Source of the DNA: Oscillospiraceae bacterium | GTDB lineage: Bacteria > Bacillota > Clostridia > Oscillospirales > Oscillospiraceae | Reading direction: 5' to 3' | DNA: 64,000 nt | Assembly: GCA_902778115.1 (NCBI GenBank) | Contig: CACYWG010000006.1 | Location: 1-64,000, forward strand | Shown: positions 1 to 8,005 of the stretch, in pieces | Layout of the letters: each line of letters opens with the position of its first letter | Numbering within the stretch: position 1 is the stretch's first letter | Made by a program: the position numbers and the translations under genes | The notes under the pieces: model-generated | What the model was told of the DNA's origin: nothing | The model's input: only the letters and a program-made list of their open reading frames with translations | The model's database searches: none

Positions 1-364
1 GGTCTTTCATGTTTTGCAATTGCGGCTGGTTTCTCAGGAGAAGAAAAACAAAAAAATCGCCGCCGCAGTCTATTCCTATTGGGCAGACTACGACGGCGAA
101 TGGGGCGAGATCCGTTTTGACTTTTTGAGAAATGAGACTGAGATCGTGAAGCTCGCAGACGGAGACTATATCAAGAGCCAGCCCTTCGCAAAACGCGCGA
201 TCAGGGAGATCCAGGCGTTGGGAAGTGACACACTCCCGAAAAAGCTGACGGTTCCGTTTTGGTACGAATGGGAAGCACCGATGCAGATCGAAAAAGCTTG
301 CGCTTTTTCCTGTAATGCACCGCGCAAGAGCTCTGACCGCGGCATGATCATTCGATGGGTTTGA
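1..364 (+). CDS. C-terminal part of an unrecognised protein
   Basis: The reading frame is open from the first base of the window to a TGA at 362-364, so the gene most likely starts upstream. An internal TTG at 14 could be a start but has no ribosome binding site in view. The visible 116 or so residues are mixed charged and aromatic (two WYEWE/YWADYDGEW-like patches) with no signal peptide, membrane segment or motif I recognise. It is followed by a gene-free stretch, so it is not part of the downstream signalling operon. Confidence 0.55.
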   Translation, partial: VFHVLQLRLVSQEKKNKKIAAAVYSYWADYDGEWGEIRFDFLRNETEIVKLADGDYIKSQPFAKRAIREIQALGSDTLPKKLTVPFWYEWEAPMQIEKACAFSCNAPRKSSDRGMIIRWV

Positions 365-383
365 TGAGAAAATGAGAGGACAT

Positions 384-442
384 GCTTTCATTTTGAAAGC
401 ACTCCGGGCGAAAAATCAGAAACGAGCTTTCATTTTGAAAGC
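384..442. repeat. Two identical 17-bp palindromes
   Basis: GCTTTCATTTTGAAAGC occurs at 384-400 and again at 426-442. Each is a perfect 7-bp inverted repeat around TTT, and the copies are 42 bp (four helical turns) apart on the same face. This looks like paired operator sites or small hairpins just after the truncated gene. Confidence 0.6.
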
Positions 443-892
443 GTCTTTTTGAGAAACGTCGCTGCGGCGGGACGGGAGAATTATATACCTCTTGTTCCGC
501 CGGAAGCGCGGGCTGCATTTCATTTCGCCCTTGCTTCCTTCATGAAAACGACAGCCAAATTCTGCTCATGCCTTCGCAGTTTTTGGCTGCCGTTTTCGAC
601 GGGTAAAGGTGTGCTGCCCAAGACGGCGGCATCACCCCTTTGCCCGCCTCGCGGAACAAAAGGTATAACACACTAGACCTTGCGAGCAAGATCGTGTGCC
701 AAAGACAGGCCTCCCCGCCCCTCCTTTGGAAACCTCCCGGGTACCAGCAACAGCATTTCCTCGCATGAGATCGAAATGCTTTTTGCCGGTATTCATTTTC
801 CCACGTGTGCCACAAAAATGAAAAAGTGGTTTTGTGACAAGGGCGGAAAATGAAAGAGCGCTGATAAAAGCATTATAAATTTGGACTATCTG

Positions 893-929
893 TTTGTGTG
901 GGGCATAGTGAATTAAGCTGTGTTATAAT
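893..929 (+). promoter_or_regulatory. Promoter of the sensor operon with regulator box
   Basis: TTTGTGTGGGGC (893-904) is followed after exactly 19 bp by a perfect TATAAT (924-929). No -35 hexamer is visible, which fits an activator-dependent promoter. The same box and spacing recur before the FtsK operon at 4333-4369. Confidence 0.65.
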
Positions 930-976
930 CTTTTTAATATATTATTGGAGTCAAGCTGAGAAAGGAGGGCTGCGGC

Positions 977-2650
977 ATGCCCGTCAGGAGCAGGCAAATC
1001 CGGAATAACATCTATGGCTTTCTTTTGCTGTTTTTCGTATCGCTTTATCGACAGCTCAGCATGCGCTATCTTCCGGACGATGGGCTGCGCACGTATATTC
1101 TTTATGCCTGCTACTGTCTTTTGATTGGTGCTTGGATCTTATCGATTCAGGTGCGGGTGACGCAGAAAAGCATGCGCGTTTACTTGCTGCTGGAGGCCCT
1201 CGTCATGCTTACGGGTCTATCAATCCGATTTATACAGGATACCTTCTTTACAGAGAATGTCCTGCTGATGCGTATCAGCGGATTCTGCGTGGGGGCGACC
1301 TTGCTGCCCATGGTGCTTCTAGGCTTCTACGCCGCGCTTGGCCTGGGGCAGGCGGATAACTATCGGTTTTCAAGAAAATGGTACCTGCTGTTGGTGCCAG
1401 TGTTGATTATGACTTATCTGTTTGTGACGGATGAGCAGCGCCATTTCGTCTGTTATACCGTGCCGGAGGAAGTACAGCCTAACCTGGCGTTTCACCCCTA
1501 TGTAGGAACCTTCATCATGTGCGGGGTGGGCCTAGTGTTGGTGTTGGCACGGATTCTGGTGATCTTTCGGCGTAACCGTCCCCTGGCGCGCAACGGGTTT
1601 CTGCGCTGGTCCCTGCCGCTTTTTGAGCCACTGCTTCTGCTGGCCTTTTCCTTTGAATACTTTGCCGTCTCCCTGCAGCTCATCCCATCCCTTGCCGGGA
1701 AAGAGGTGATCGAACTGTATGCCAAGCTGTATTACGCTGAAGTTCTCACCTGGGAAGTCTATATCTATGTTGGCCTGGTACCGGTAAATTCCAACTACCG
1801 AGACATCTTTGAGCACGCTACGGTGGGAATGCAGCTGCTGTTTCCGGATGACAGTCTGCTTCTTTCGAAGAACGCGGCTGAAATTCCCACCTCTCGTCTT
1901 CGCAAACTCCACAACGCGCGGTTTCTGGACTTGACTCCCGGAAAGGAACTGCATGTCCATCGGGTGACAGGGGCAGAGTTCTTTTGGACCAAGGACGTCT
2001 CCTCCCTTCAGGCGACAATTGAAGATCTGAACCGAAGCGCAGAAGCCTTGGCGCAGGAAGGGGTTCTGCTGATGGAGGAGCTGAAGACCCGCGATCAAGA
2101 GGCCAGCCTCCAGGCCAAGAACCGTATTTATGACGTGCTCACCGGCGAGGTGCGAAGAGAGCTGCGCCTCATGCGGGAGATTGTGATACAATACCGTCCC
2201 GGAGAAGAGAACCGCGATTTGTTGTGCCAGCTTGTGGTGTTGGGAACCTATGTGAAACGGCGCTGCAATCTGAGGCTAATCGAAAAAGATTGCGGACAGG
2301 TAAACGGAGAAGATTTGCGTCTGAGCTTTCAGGACATGATATCGGCGCTGAAATTGATTGGGACACCCGCATCTCTGGACTGGGAGGACGGCTGCGGTTT
2401 TTCTGCAGAGTTCTCGATTTATGCCTTTGACATGCTCGAGCAGCTTTTAGAGGCTGTCCGCTTTTCCGGAAAAACAGTTTCGGTGAAGGCAAAGAGCGTA
2501 AGCGTGCTGCTTCAACTCTCGGGTGGCACAGAGCAAATTTGGCCGGAGATGGATGAGCTGACTCCGCCAGATTGCTGCACGGTTGATCAAAGCCTGCAGG
2601 ACGGAGCCCTCTGCGTGCGCATGACGGAAGGAGGCGCCAGCTATGTTTGA
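977..2650 (+). CDS. Membrane sensor with degenerate histidine-kinase domain (pseudokinase)
   Basis: 557 residues; ATG preceded by AAGGAGGG. The first about 260 residues form seven or so hydrophobic helices, like the N-terminal 7TM sensor regions of clostridial kinases. After a coiled-coil linker the sequence RIYDVLTG near residue 385 lines up with the phospho-acceptor box RIHDDFG of the next protein, but the histidine is tyrosine, and no clear N or G box of a HATPase is left in the C-terminal 170 residues. It overlaps the kinase gene by 8 bp. I infer a membrane sensor that cannot phosphorylate itself and works with the kinase encoded next, perhaps as a heterodimer. The ligand is unknown. Confidence 0.72.
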   Translation: MPVRSRQIRNNIYGFLLLFFVSLYRQLSMRYLPDDGLRTYILYACYCLLIGAWILSIQVRVTQKSMRVYLLLEALVMLTGLSIRFIQDTFFTENVLLMRISGFCVGATLLPMVLLGFYAALGLGQADNYRFSRKWYLLLVPVLIMTYLFVTDEQRHFVCYTVPEEVQPNLAFHPYVGTFIMCGVGLVLVLARILVIFRRNRPLARNGFLRWSLPLFEPLLLLAFSFEYFAVSLQLIPSLAGKEVIELYAKLYYAEVLTWEVYIYVGLVPVNSNYRDIFEHATVGMQLLFPDDSLLLSKNAAEIPTSRLRKLHNARFLDLTPGKELHVHRVTGAEFFWTKDVSSLQATIEDLNRSAEALAQEGVLLMEELKTRDQEASLQAKNRIYDVLTGEVRRELRLMREIVIQYRPGEENRDLLCQLVVLGTYVKRRCNLRLIEKDCGQVNGEDLRLSFQDMISALKLIGTPASLDWEDGCGFSAEFSIYAFDMLEQLLEAVRFSGKTVSVKAKSVSVLLQLSGGTEQIWPEMDELTPPDCCTVDQSLQDGALCVRMTEGGASYV

Positions 2651-3656
2651 CGCGATCCGCAGACGCCTGACGCTGAACCACGCCATCCGGGAATCGATCG
2701 ACACGTATCCGGGCGGGCTTTGCTTTGCCGCTTCGGACGGACGGCCCATTCTCGCCAACAAAAAGATGAACGACCTCTGCGCGCGGCTCACCGGGCACAC
2801 GATTACCAACGCCGAACGGGCTTGGCAGGAGCTGCGGTCAGTGAAGCTGGCGGATACCTCCGAGGGGGAGCAGACCGGTTTCAGCACAGTGAACCCCAAT
2901 ACAGCGCAAGAAAGCTTTCTCTGTAGCCTGACTGACGGCGAAGTATGGCAATTCAGGCGGCAGAGCCTGATGTTGGGCAGAGCACCGATCATACAATACG
3001 AGGCTGAGGACATTACCGATCTCTACCGGTACCGGAATCGTTTGCGAGAGAACAACGCCCAGGCCGAAGGACTGCACGAGCGCCAGCGGGAACTGCTGCA
3101 TAACATTGTACAGAATAATCTGGACAAGGAAATTCTCGAGGCCAAGATCCGTATTCATGATGATTTCGGCCGTCTGCTGCTTATGAGCCGCAACACGCTC
3201 GCCGAGAGGGGCACAGCACCGGAAATGGGAAAGCTTTTTGCCGCCTGGGAGAATGTAATCTGCAACATGGAGAATGCGGCCTCAACCCGTGTGGACAGCC
3301 GAACTACGCCGGAAAAAGAACTGGTGCAGGTGGCCGGGATGATTGGCTGCCAGGTACGCTTTAACGGGCGGCAGCCTTCTGAGAGGAAACCCTTACTGCT
3401 TCTCTATGCTGCCGTTCGGGAAGCGCTTACCAACGCTGTGAGACACGCTGGCGCGGATTGCCTAACCATAGACATCCGGGATGAGGGCAACTATTATCAT
3501 GCGGAGATCCGCAACAATGGCCAAAAGAGCAGAGCCCCTATTCAGGAGGGCGGAGGCCTTGGCAACCTACGACGACGGCTCGAGCAGGAGGGCGCTCAGC
3601 TGCAAATCGACAACAGCGACGGCGTTACGCTGATTCTGACCATTCCAAAGGAGTAA
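2643..3656 (+). CDS. Cytosolic sensor histidine kinase (NarX/LiaS-type catalytic core)
   Basis: 337 residues without membrane segments. A PAS-like N-terminal region (about 20-130) precedes a coiled coil and the HisKA_3-type box IRIHDDFGRLL with the likely phospho-accepting His172. The HATPase follows: N box EALTNAVRHA and G box GGGLGNLRRRL. The start overlaps the pseudokinase gene, so the two are translationally coupled. It most likely phosphorylates the response regulator that begins 2 bp after its stop codon. With no transmembrane part of its own, it presumably receives its signal through the pseudokinase. Confidence 0.85.
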   Translation: MFDAIRRRLTLNHAIRESIDTYPGGLCFAASDGRPILANKKMNDLCARLTGHTITNAERAWQELRSVKLADTSEGEQTGFSTVNPNTAQESFLCSLTDGEVWQFRRQSLMLGRAPIIQYEAEDITDLYRYRNRLRENNAQAEGLHERQRELLHNIVQNNLDKEILEAKIRIHDDFGRLLLMSRNTLAERGTAPEMGKLFAAWENVICNMENAASTRVDSRTTPEKELVQVAGMIGCQVRFNGRQPSERKPLLLLYAAVREALTNAVRHAGADCLTIDIRDEGNYYHAEIRNNGQKSRAPIQEGGGLGNLRRRLEQEGAQLQIDNSDGVTLILTIPKE

Positions 3657-3658
3657 CC

Positions 3659-4282
3659 ATGATCCATGTTTTGATCGTAGAGGATTCCGCTATTTCGCGG
3701 GAAATATTTGAGCGAACGCTCTCCGCATCGCAGGACTATGTGGTGATCGCCGCTATCGAAAATGCGGCCAACGCTGAGATCGCCTGTATGCGCGGGCGGA
3801 TAGACTTGGTGTTGATGGATGTGTGTACGGCTGATGACGAATCCGGATTGGTGGCAGCTGCAAAAATTAAGAAGCACTGTCCGCAGGTGAAAATCATCAT
3901 GATGTCCTCCATGCCGGAGCACTCGTTCCTGCAGAAAGCGCGGGGCTGCGGCTGCGACAGCTTTTGGTATAAGGAGCAGGGAGACATTGGCTTGCTGGAA
4001 ATCTGCGACAGGACCATGAAGGGCAATTTCGTCTGGCCGGATCGAACGCCTGTTGTTCAGATCGGTCTTGCCCGCAGCGATGAGCTTACGACGCGAGAAC
4101 TGGAGGTGATCCGCGCCCTTGCGCAGGGCTATCGCTATGAAGAGATTGCCGAACAGCTCTATGTCTCGCCGAACACAGTGAAATACCATGTGAAGAATAT
4201 CCTGCAGAAGACCGGCTTCCGCAGCACGGTCCAGCTTGTGGCGGATGTCGTTGAAAAAAGGCTGATCCTGCCGCGGTATTAA
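3659..4282 (+). CDS. NarL/LuxR-family response regulator
   Basis: 207 residues. The receiver domain covers about 1-120, with acidic residues near the start (VEDS), the likely phosphorylated Asp54 in LVLMD, and a conserved K region near WYKEQ. A LuxR-type helix-turn-helix occupies the end (TTRELEVIRALAQG ... SPNTVKYHVKNIL). It closes the three-gene signalling operon. The conserved box before TATAAT at both 893 and 4333 is the obvious candidate target, making this the activator of its own operon and of the FtsK/Hsp70 operon. That target assignment is inference. Confidence 0.9.
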   Translation: MIHVLIVEDSAISREIFERTLSASQDYVVIAAIENAANAEIACMRGRIDLVLMDVCTADDESGLVAAAKIKKHCPQVKIIMMSSMPEHSFLQKARGCGCDSFWYKEQGDIGLLEICDRTMKGNFVWPDRTPVVQIGLARSDELTTRELEVIRALAQGYRYEEIAEQLYVSPNTVKYHVKNILQKTGFRSTVQLVADVVEKRLILPRY

Positions 4283-4297
4283 ATCCAATCCAAATGT

Positions 4298-4354
4298 GCC
4301 CCACGCAAAGAGGTTGTTGCGGAAACTACCTTTTTGTGTGGGGCGACTTTTTTT
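4298..4354 (+). terminator. Terminator-like hairpin after the regulator gene
   Basis: GCCCCACGCAAA (4298-4309) can pair over 12 positions (one G-U) with TTTGTGTGGGGC (4333-4344), followed by GAC and a run of eight T. The right arm is also the promoter box of the next operon, so the site may act both as terminator and as operator. Confidence 0.65.
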
Positions 4355-4369
4355 CAACTTTTATATAAT
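4333..4369 (+). promoter_or_regulatory. Promoter of the FtsK/Hsp70 operon with regulator box
   Basis: TTTGTGTGGGGC (4333-4344), a 19-bp spacer, and TATAAT (4364-4369) repeat the architecture seen at 893-929. An inverted copy of the box lies at 4298-4309. Confidence 0.65.
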
Positions 4370-4467
4370 AGCGTCGGATTATTGTATCTGCGTCTGCGGC
4401 AGTGCCCGAGGCTCCGCGTAGGAAAAACTCGGTCATAGGCCAGCATTCCTGTAGTGGGAGGATGATC

Positions 4468-6897
4468 ATGTCGAATATTCTGGACGTATACAGCCGGCTC
4501 TCTATTGGCTCGCCTCAGGCATTGACCGCCGATTTTATCGGCCGGGGCAATCTCTGGATCAATAACAGCTACGACGCGTCTGTCAATAGGCTGGCCAGGA
4601 CAATTATCAGCGAGGCCATCTTGAAAACTGCTCCCAGTCAGCTGTCTGTGCTTGGGTATGATGGGGATCTCTCCGGCGTGTTTGCCCCTTTTGCGGCCCT
4701 GTCTGCAGGGGAGTCGAAGATCTTAGAGTTTGTCAATGATGAAAAGCAGCTGCTGGAGCAGCTGAAAAACCTACAGCAGCAGATACGAGCTGTGCAGAAC
4801 GTCATTCAGGGGCGAAAGGACTCGCTGCTTGCTTTTCGACAGGATGTACAGCGTCCTATTGAAGGTTATAAGCTGGTGGTCCTGTCGATGGACATGGGGC
4901 TTGCAGGACAGGAGCTCCTTTCGCTGCTCTCGCTTCTGCTGCGCAGCGGTCCGGCAGCAGGGATATCTTTCTTGATAATTTCCACAACTTACATTGCCTA
5001 TCAGACTTCTGGCGGCAAGGAGATCGAATTGAAGGTCTCCTCTCTCGCACCCAACATCACCGTCTTGGAGCCGGGTGATGGTTCTGTCTCCGTTGCCGGA
5101 GGCCGTGCAGTCAGCTATACGATGCCAACTGCTGAGAAAATCATCAGCAACTGCGAATTGTTTCTGGCTCAGCTCCACAAGGCCCAGCTTCCGGTTGTCT
5201 TCTTTTCCGAACTTCACAATATGGAACGTCTCTGGACCGAAAGCAGTGTGGACGGGCTGACCTTCTGCATCGGCAAATATGGTGTGAACAACATGGAGAT
5301 CACCATCGGTGACGAGGTCAATCAGAGGCATAACGTGATTATCACCGGCGCGGTCGGTCAGGGCAAATCCAACGCCATCTCCGTCATCATCCACAGCCTT
5401 TGCATGCGGTACTCGCCCAAAGAGCTGCAGATGTATTTGCTGGACTTCAAGGAGGGCGTTACCTTCAAGGCCTTTTCCAATATCGGACAAGACGATTATC
5501 TGCCACATGCGCGTACGCTTGGACTGGAGAGCGACGTTAGCTTCGGCGTGGCCGTACTCAACTCCCTTTTTAATGAATATCAGTGCCGAATGAAGCTGCT
5601 TAAGGAGCACAACGCGAAAAGTATACGCGAGCTTCGCCAGCATCACCCGGAGATTGAGATGCCCCGGATCGTTGTGGTCATCGACGAATTCCAGATGATG
5701 TTCGGCGATGATACATATGGAGAAGGGAAGAAGAATGCGGAGCTACTGGAGAAATCTGTCCGGCTCTTCCGCGCGGCGGGGATTCACTTCATTCTGGCGT
5801 CTCAAACGCTGATCGGCAACATGGCGCTTGCCGGGAATAAAGATAGTATTTTCAGCCAAATCCCCATCCGTATTGCGCTGAAAAACTCTGAATCCGAGGC
5901 GCGTGCTGTGCTTTCCATGAACAACGCCGCCGCCGCTTATGTCCGACCCCGTGAATCCGTGGTGAATCTGGACTACGGCGAACTGTCCCAGAACCGAAAA
6001 ACTGTCATTGCCTTTGCCGATGAAAAGATCCTACGTCCCATCCGCCGCAAAATGTGGGAGCAGGCGCGCAGCTATACCAGACCGCCATTTGTTTTTGAGA
6101 GTGAAAAGCGGATCACTGTCTCGGCGGGAATTGAGGAAATCGCCAGACTGAGGAGGATCGCCAAATTCCCCGCAGCCCTTTTGGGAGACAGAATCTCCAT
6201 CGACGGGGAACGGCTTGAAATTCCGCTGCCGCAGGAACCGGGCCGCAACATCGCTGTCTTTGGAACACCGGACGGCGACTGCAATCAGGCGGTAGGTATT
6301 CTGCAGAGCGCCGCGGCGTCTCTGGCAGCGCAGCATCCGCGAGGTAATGCGCGCTTTCTGTTCTGTGATTTTGACGGCGATGCGCTTCCCTATGACCGCC
6401 GGTTTCCACAGTTTGCGGCCTTGATGGAAAACGCCGGTTTTTTCTTGGAAACAATCAAAAAAGAGCAATTTACCGAGGCGATACAGCAGCTGCTGGATCA
6501 GCCCACACAGGGGGACAGCATCTATGTGTTCGGCTCTCTGATGGATCGCTGGGAATTTGAAAGCGACCCCTATGGTCAGGGAACTGTGCTCAGAACACTG
6601 GTGGAGACGGGGCCCGCCAAGGGGATTCACTTTATCGGCTGGTGGGTGAAGTCCTCCAAGTATACAGCGCAGGTTTCAGGCTACGGCAATAGTGACGCCT
6701 TCAACACCAAAATCTTTCTGCGCATGGATGAGCGCAGTATTCAGTCGCTGACCAATCCTTTCGTGCGCTGGTCGGCGCAGACAAATCGAGGTCTCATCAT
6801 CGATGATGTGGAATTCTCCGGGGAGATCCCCTTTATTCCTTATGCGCCGATTACGCAAAAGGATGTGAATGCGTTTAGAACCAGAATCTGGGACTGA
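4468..6897 (+). CDS. FtsK/SpoIIIE-type ATPase resembling EssC/EccC motors
   Basis: 809 residues from the ATG at 4468, chosen because GGGAGG sits 6 bp upstream; in-frame starts further up lack a site. The N-terminal third looks like a degenerate nucleotide-binding domain with a coiled coil. A complete FtsK domain follows: Walker A GAVGQGKS (294-301), the LLDFKEGV motif, Walker B VVVIDEFQ (Asp406, Glu407), and a sensor region ILASQT. A second, degenerate FtsK-like domain fills about 600-780. Multiple FtsK domains in one chain are typical of type VII secretion motors, but no transmembrane segment is visible here, so membrane attachment must come from partners. It heads an operon of small helical proteins and chaperones. 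The translocated substrate, protein or DNA, is not known. Confidence 0.82.
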   Translation: MSNILDVYSRLSIGSPQALTADFIGRGNLWINNSYDASVNRLARTIISEAILKTAPSQLSVLGYDGDLSGVFAPFAALSAGESKILEFVNDEKQLLEQLKNLQQQIRAVQNVIQGRKDSLLAFRQDVQRPIEGYKLVVLSMDMGLAGQELLSLLSLLLRSGPAAGISFLIISTTYIAYQTSGGKEIELKVSSLAPNITVLEPGDGSVSVAGGRAVSYTMPTAEKIISNCELFLAQLHKAQLPVVFFSELHNMERLWTESSVDGLTFCIGKYGVNNMEITIGDEVNQRHNVIITGAVGQGKSNAISVIIHSLCMRYSPKELQMYLLDFKEGVTFKAFSNIGQDDYLPHARTLGLESDVSFGVAVLNSLFNEYQCRMKLLKEHNAKSIRELRQHHPEIEMPRIVVVIDEFQMMFGDDTYGEGKKNAELLEKSVRLFRAAGIHFILASQTLIGNMALAGNKDSIFSQIPIRIALKNSESEARAVLSMNNAAAAYVRPRESVVNLDYGELSQNRKTVIAFADEKILRPIRRKMWEQARSYTRPPFVFESEKRITVSAGIEEIARLRRIAKFPAALLGDRISIDGERLEIPLPQEPGRNIAVFGTPDGDCNQAVGILQSAAASLAAQHPRGNARFLFCDFDGDALPYDRRFPQFAALMENAGFFLETIKKEQFTEAIQQLLDQPTQGDSIYVFGSLMDRWEFESDPYGQGTVLRTLVETGPAKGIHFIGWWVKSSKYTAQVSGYGNSDAFNTKIFLRMDERSIQSLTNPFVRWSAQTNRGLIIDDVEFSGEIPFIPYAPITQKDVNAFRTRIWD

Positions 6898-6926
6898 TGA
6901 AATAACAATATAGGAGGTAATCCAGT

Positions 6927-7184
6927 ATGTCCATGGTACAACAGCTCATTCAGGCGGTGACAGCCGCCCAACGCCAGATCGATGACCAGGTAACCAAGCT
7001 GCAGGCCTATAATGGCCAGGTTGACCGGGTAATCCAGCAGGTTCAGTCGGAGCTTTCCGGAAGCACGCAACAGTATGCGGCAGAGATGCTCCAGCAGCTT
7101 CAGCAGACCAAACAGCAGGTTTCCGATACTCTCGGAAAGCTCTCCGCGGCAAAGGAAGAGCTCACCCAGGTGAGAATGATCTGA
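6927..7184 (+). CDS. Small helical protein 1 (85 aa) of the FtsK operon
   Basis: An 85-residue protein predicted to be entirely helical, rich in Gln and Ala with heptad-like spacing (QVTKLQAYNGQVDRVIQQVQ) over most of its length. No signal peptide, no cysteine, no WXG motif. It begins 29 bp after the ATPase stop with an AGGAGGT site. Size, helix content and position right after an FtsK-type ATPase are those of ESX/WXG100-like export substrates, but the sequence hallmark is missing, so homology cannot be claimed. Confidence 0.7.
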   Translation: MSMVQQLIQAVTAAQRQIDDQVTKLQAYNGQVDRVIQQVQSELSGSTQQYAAEMLQQLQQTKQQVSDTLGKLSAAKEELTQVRMI

Positions 7185-7200
7185 TAAAGGAGGAAGCACC

Positions 7201-7461
7201 ATGCCATCTATACAGGAATTGATCAGCACCTTGCAGACCATCAAGCACAGCTCGGAAGAGCTTTCCAACATGGCAGCGACCGCCGGCAGTGCGCTCAACG
7301 GTCAGGCAAATGCCATCGGCGCGTTGGTACGCGGCAGCCAGTCGGGACAGACTGCCGTACAGGCCGTCGGCGTAGCGGCCCGTTCTCTGACCCAGGCTGC
7401 CGCCTCAATGAAAACCCTGGGCCGCACCTGCGACAACTATATCCGCAGCGCGCAGAAGTAA
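7201..7461 (+). CDS. Small helical protein 2 (86 aa) of the FtsK operon
   Basis: 86 residues with an AAGGAGG site, 16 bp after helical protein 1. It is Ala/Ser/Gln-rich, with a central glycine-containing turn (SALNGQANAIGALVRG) between two amphipathic helices. This helix-turn-helix hairpin plan is shared with WXG100 proteins, but the turn is not W-x-G. It ends YIRSAQK without a secretion-like YxxxD/E tail. Confidence 0.7.
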   Translation: MPSIQELISTLQTIKHSSEELSNMAATAGSALNGQANAIGALVRGSQSGQTAVQAVGVAARSLTQAAASMKTLGRTCDNYIRSAQK

Positions 7462-7462
7462 T

Positions 7463-7738
7463 ATGAGAGTCGTCAACAATCAGAAGGCTTCCGCCAAAAC
7501 CTACATCCTGAACGATCTGCGCAGCAATCTGACGAATTTGGGTCACGAGAAGTCAGTTCTGCAGAATACTGCGTCATTGATCCAGACCCTCACGCAGAGT
7601 TCATATCTGCGAGTGGATCAGGAATTGAACGGTTATTGTACCAGAGCATCGGAGGAACTGGAGCGTGCCATGAGTCTGCTGAAGGAGGCTATGGCCGCCG
7701 CGCGGGAGCTGGACACTACGGAGGAAATACCGGATTGA
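7463..7738 (+). CDS. Small helical protein 3 (91 aa) of the FtsK operon
   Basis: 91 residues starting one base after the preceding stop, so probably translated by coupling. It is helical, with a Ser/Thr/Asn-rich middle and an acidic C-terminus (ARELDTTEEIPD). It has no motif I recognise. It shares no obvious sequence identity with its neighbours beyond length and composition. Confidence 0.68.
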   Translation: MRVVNNQKASAKTYILNDLRSNLTNLGHEKSVLQNTASLIQTLTQSSYLRVDQELNGYCTRASEELERAMSLLKEAMAAARELDTTEEIPD

Positions 7739-7992
7739 ATATACAGGAATTCTGTGAGCAGCTGAACGCTCTGAGCGAACGGGCAAAGGATTCCATGGAC
7801 AAGCTGGAGCGGGAGCGCAATTATGTGATCGAAACGATGCAGAAGACCCAGGGCAGCTTTGGCGATCAGCCACCTGGGCAAAAGCTCGTGACGACGCTAT
7901 ATCATGCGAACAACGCACTCACATCTGCGGACAGTGCTCTCTATATGCTTCGCTCCCGAATCGAGAGCTATATCCAACAGACCAGAAAATAA
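7735..7992 (+). CDS. Small helical protein 4 (85 aa) of the FtsK operon
   Basis: Starts at the TTG at 7735, overlapping the previous stop codon by 4 bp; GGAGGA at 7720-7725 supports this start over longer frames. The 85 residues form long charged helices (SERAKDSMDKLERERNYVIE) around a short Gly/Pro-containing turn (GSFGDQPPGQ). It is the fourth consecutive protein of 85-91 residues and is followed after 13 bp by the Hsp70 gene. Confidence 0.68.
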   Translation: MNIQEFCEQLNALSERAKDSMDKLERERNYVIETMQKTQGSFGDQPPGQKLVTTLYHANNALTSADSALYMLRSRIESYIQQTRK

Positions 7993-8005
7993 GGAGGAGA
8001 ACTCT

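Larger units (their letters stand above)
365..976. other. Gene-free stretch with several dyads
   Basis: No convincing gene is present in these 612 bases; the short open frames lack ribosome binding sites and family features. It holds two identical 17-bp palindromes (384-400, 426-442), a CTTGC/GCAAG dyad at about 678-689, an imperfect dyad with CCACAAAA and TTTTGTG arms at about 805-838, and the promoter of the sensor operon at its right end. The layout (hairpins, pyrimidine-rich blocks, a CTTGC-GCAAG dyad like those at 18,989-19,260) resembles non-coding parts of clostridial mobile elements. That comparison is an impression, not a match I could compute. Confidence 0.5.

Noticed and set aside
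449..815. Open frames in the left gene-free stretch
   Set aside because: Both strands are open for fewer than 100 codons without ribosome binding sites, and the translations look random.
6927..7992. Classical WXG100 (EsxA/EsxB) proteins
   Set aside because: Size and position fit, but none contains W-x-G, so the family name is not used.
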